Of a stretch of DNA of 64,000 bases, positions 1 through 64,000 are shown one piece after another; position 1 is the first letter of the stretch, and each line of letters opens with the position of its first letter. The notes under the pieces are model-generated. The model worked only from the letters and a program-made list of their open reading frames with translations, did no database searches and had not been told where the DNA came from. Position numbers and translations under genes: made by a program. The DNA is taken from positions 9,362,065 through 9,426,064 of the forward strand of contig CM024171.1 in NCBI GenBank assembly GCA_013433145.1, read 5' to 3'. The stretch is from Ascaris suum. Taxonomy: Eukaryota; Nematoda; Chromadorea; Rhabditida; Ascarididae.

Positions 1-63885
<63,885 letters not shown>

Positions 63886-64000
63886 GTAATGCATGCCGTC
63901 CACTTGCTAATCAGAGATTTGTAAGCCAGATCTTTCGTTGTTGAACCGTTTGGTGCCCCGATGCCATCGTCAGTCACAAACATGATCGCGCAGAGAGATG
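63886..64000 (+). other. Start of the next intron, cut by the window edge
   Basis: Begins GTAATG. Nothing recognised before the window ends. The PDZ and phosphatase exons expected for a PTPN3/4-type protein would lie beyond. Confidence 0.5.

Overview
The window looks like a stretch of nematode nuclear DNA. It is AT-rich, with small exons bounded by TTTTCAG-type acceptors and GTAAGT/GTGAGT-type donors, no prokaryotic operons, and introns from about 60 bases to many kilobases. The gene content, the long introns and the dispersed GC-rich repeats suggest a parasitic clade V (strongylid, hookworm-like) nematode rather than a compact Caenorhabditis genome. That placement is inference.

One gene on the + strand accounts for nearly all the recognisable coding sequence. 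Positions 1-6601 hold eight short exons (the first only tentative) that encode most of a FERM domain: the end of lobe F1, all of F2 and F3, and the motif leading into the FERM-adjacent segment. The nine exons recognised with confidence keep compatible splice phases and can be read as one protein. After an intron of about 12 kb come exons at 18544-18612 (the SGRTE motif that follows FERM in this family), 21753-21947 and 23301-23486. The last two encode a Ser/Pro/Arg-rich linker. Another linker exon lies at 60378-60585 after a gap of about 37 kb, and a probable one at 63833-63885. The FERM sequence is closest, from memory of the family, to the non-receptor tyrosine phosphatases PTPN3/PTPN4 (C. 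elegans ptp-1). The expected PDZ and phosphatase domains are not in the window and should lie to the right. The 5' end lies to the left.

The rest is intronic DNA holding degenerate repeats, a near-perfect 38-bp inverted repeat, an 18-base G tract, a TA microsatellite of about 145 bp, and several coding-like islands that I could not assign. There are hints of alternative transcripts: a possible terminal exon with a poly(A) signal just after FERM (6643-6883), a possible internal first exon (17767-17807) whose phase joins the post-FERM exon, and a possible terminal exon at 60792-60929. No tRNA, rRNA, CRISPR or bacterial feature was found. All splice calls are by eye from motifs and reading frame; no alignment was run.
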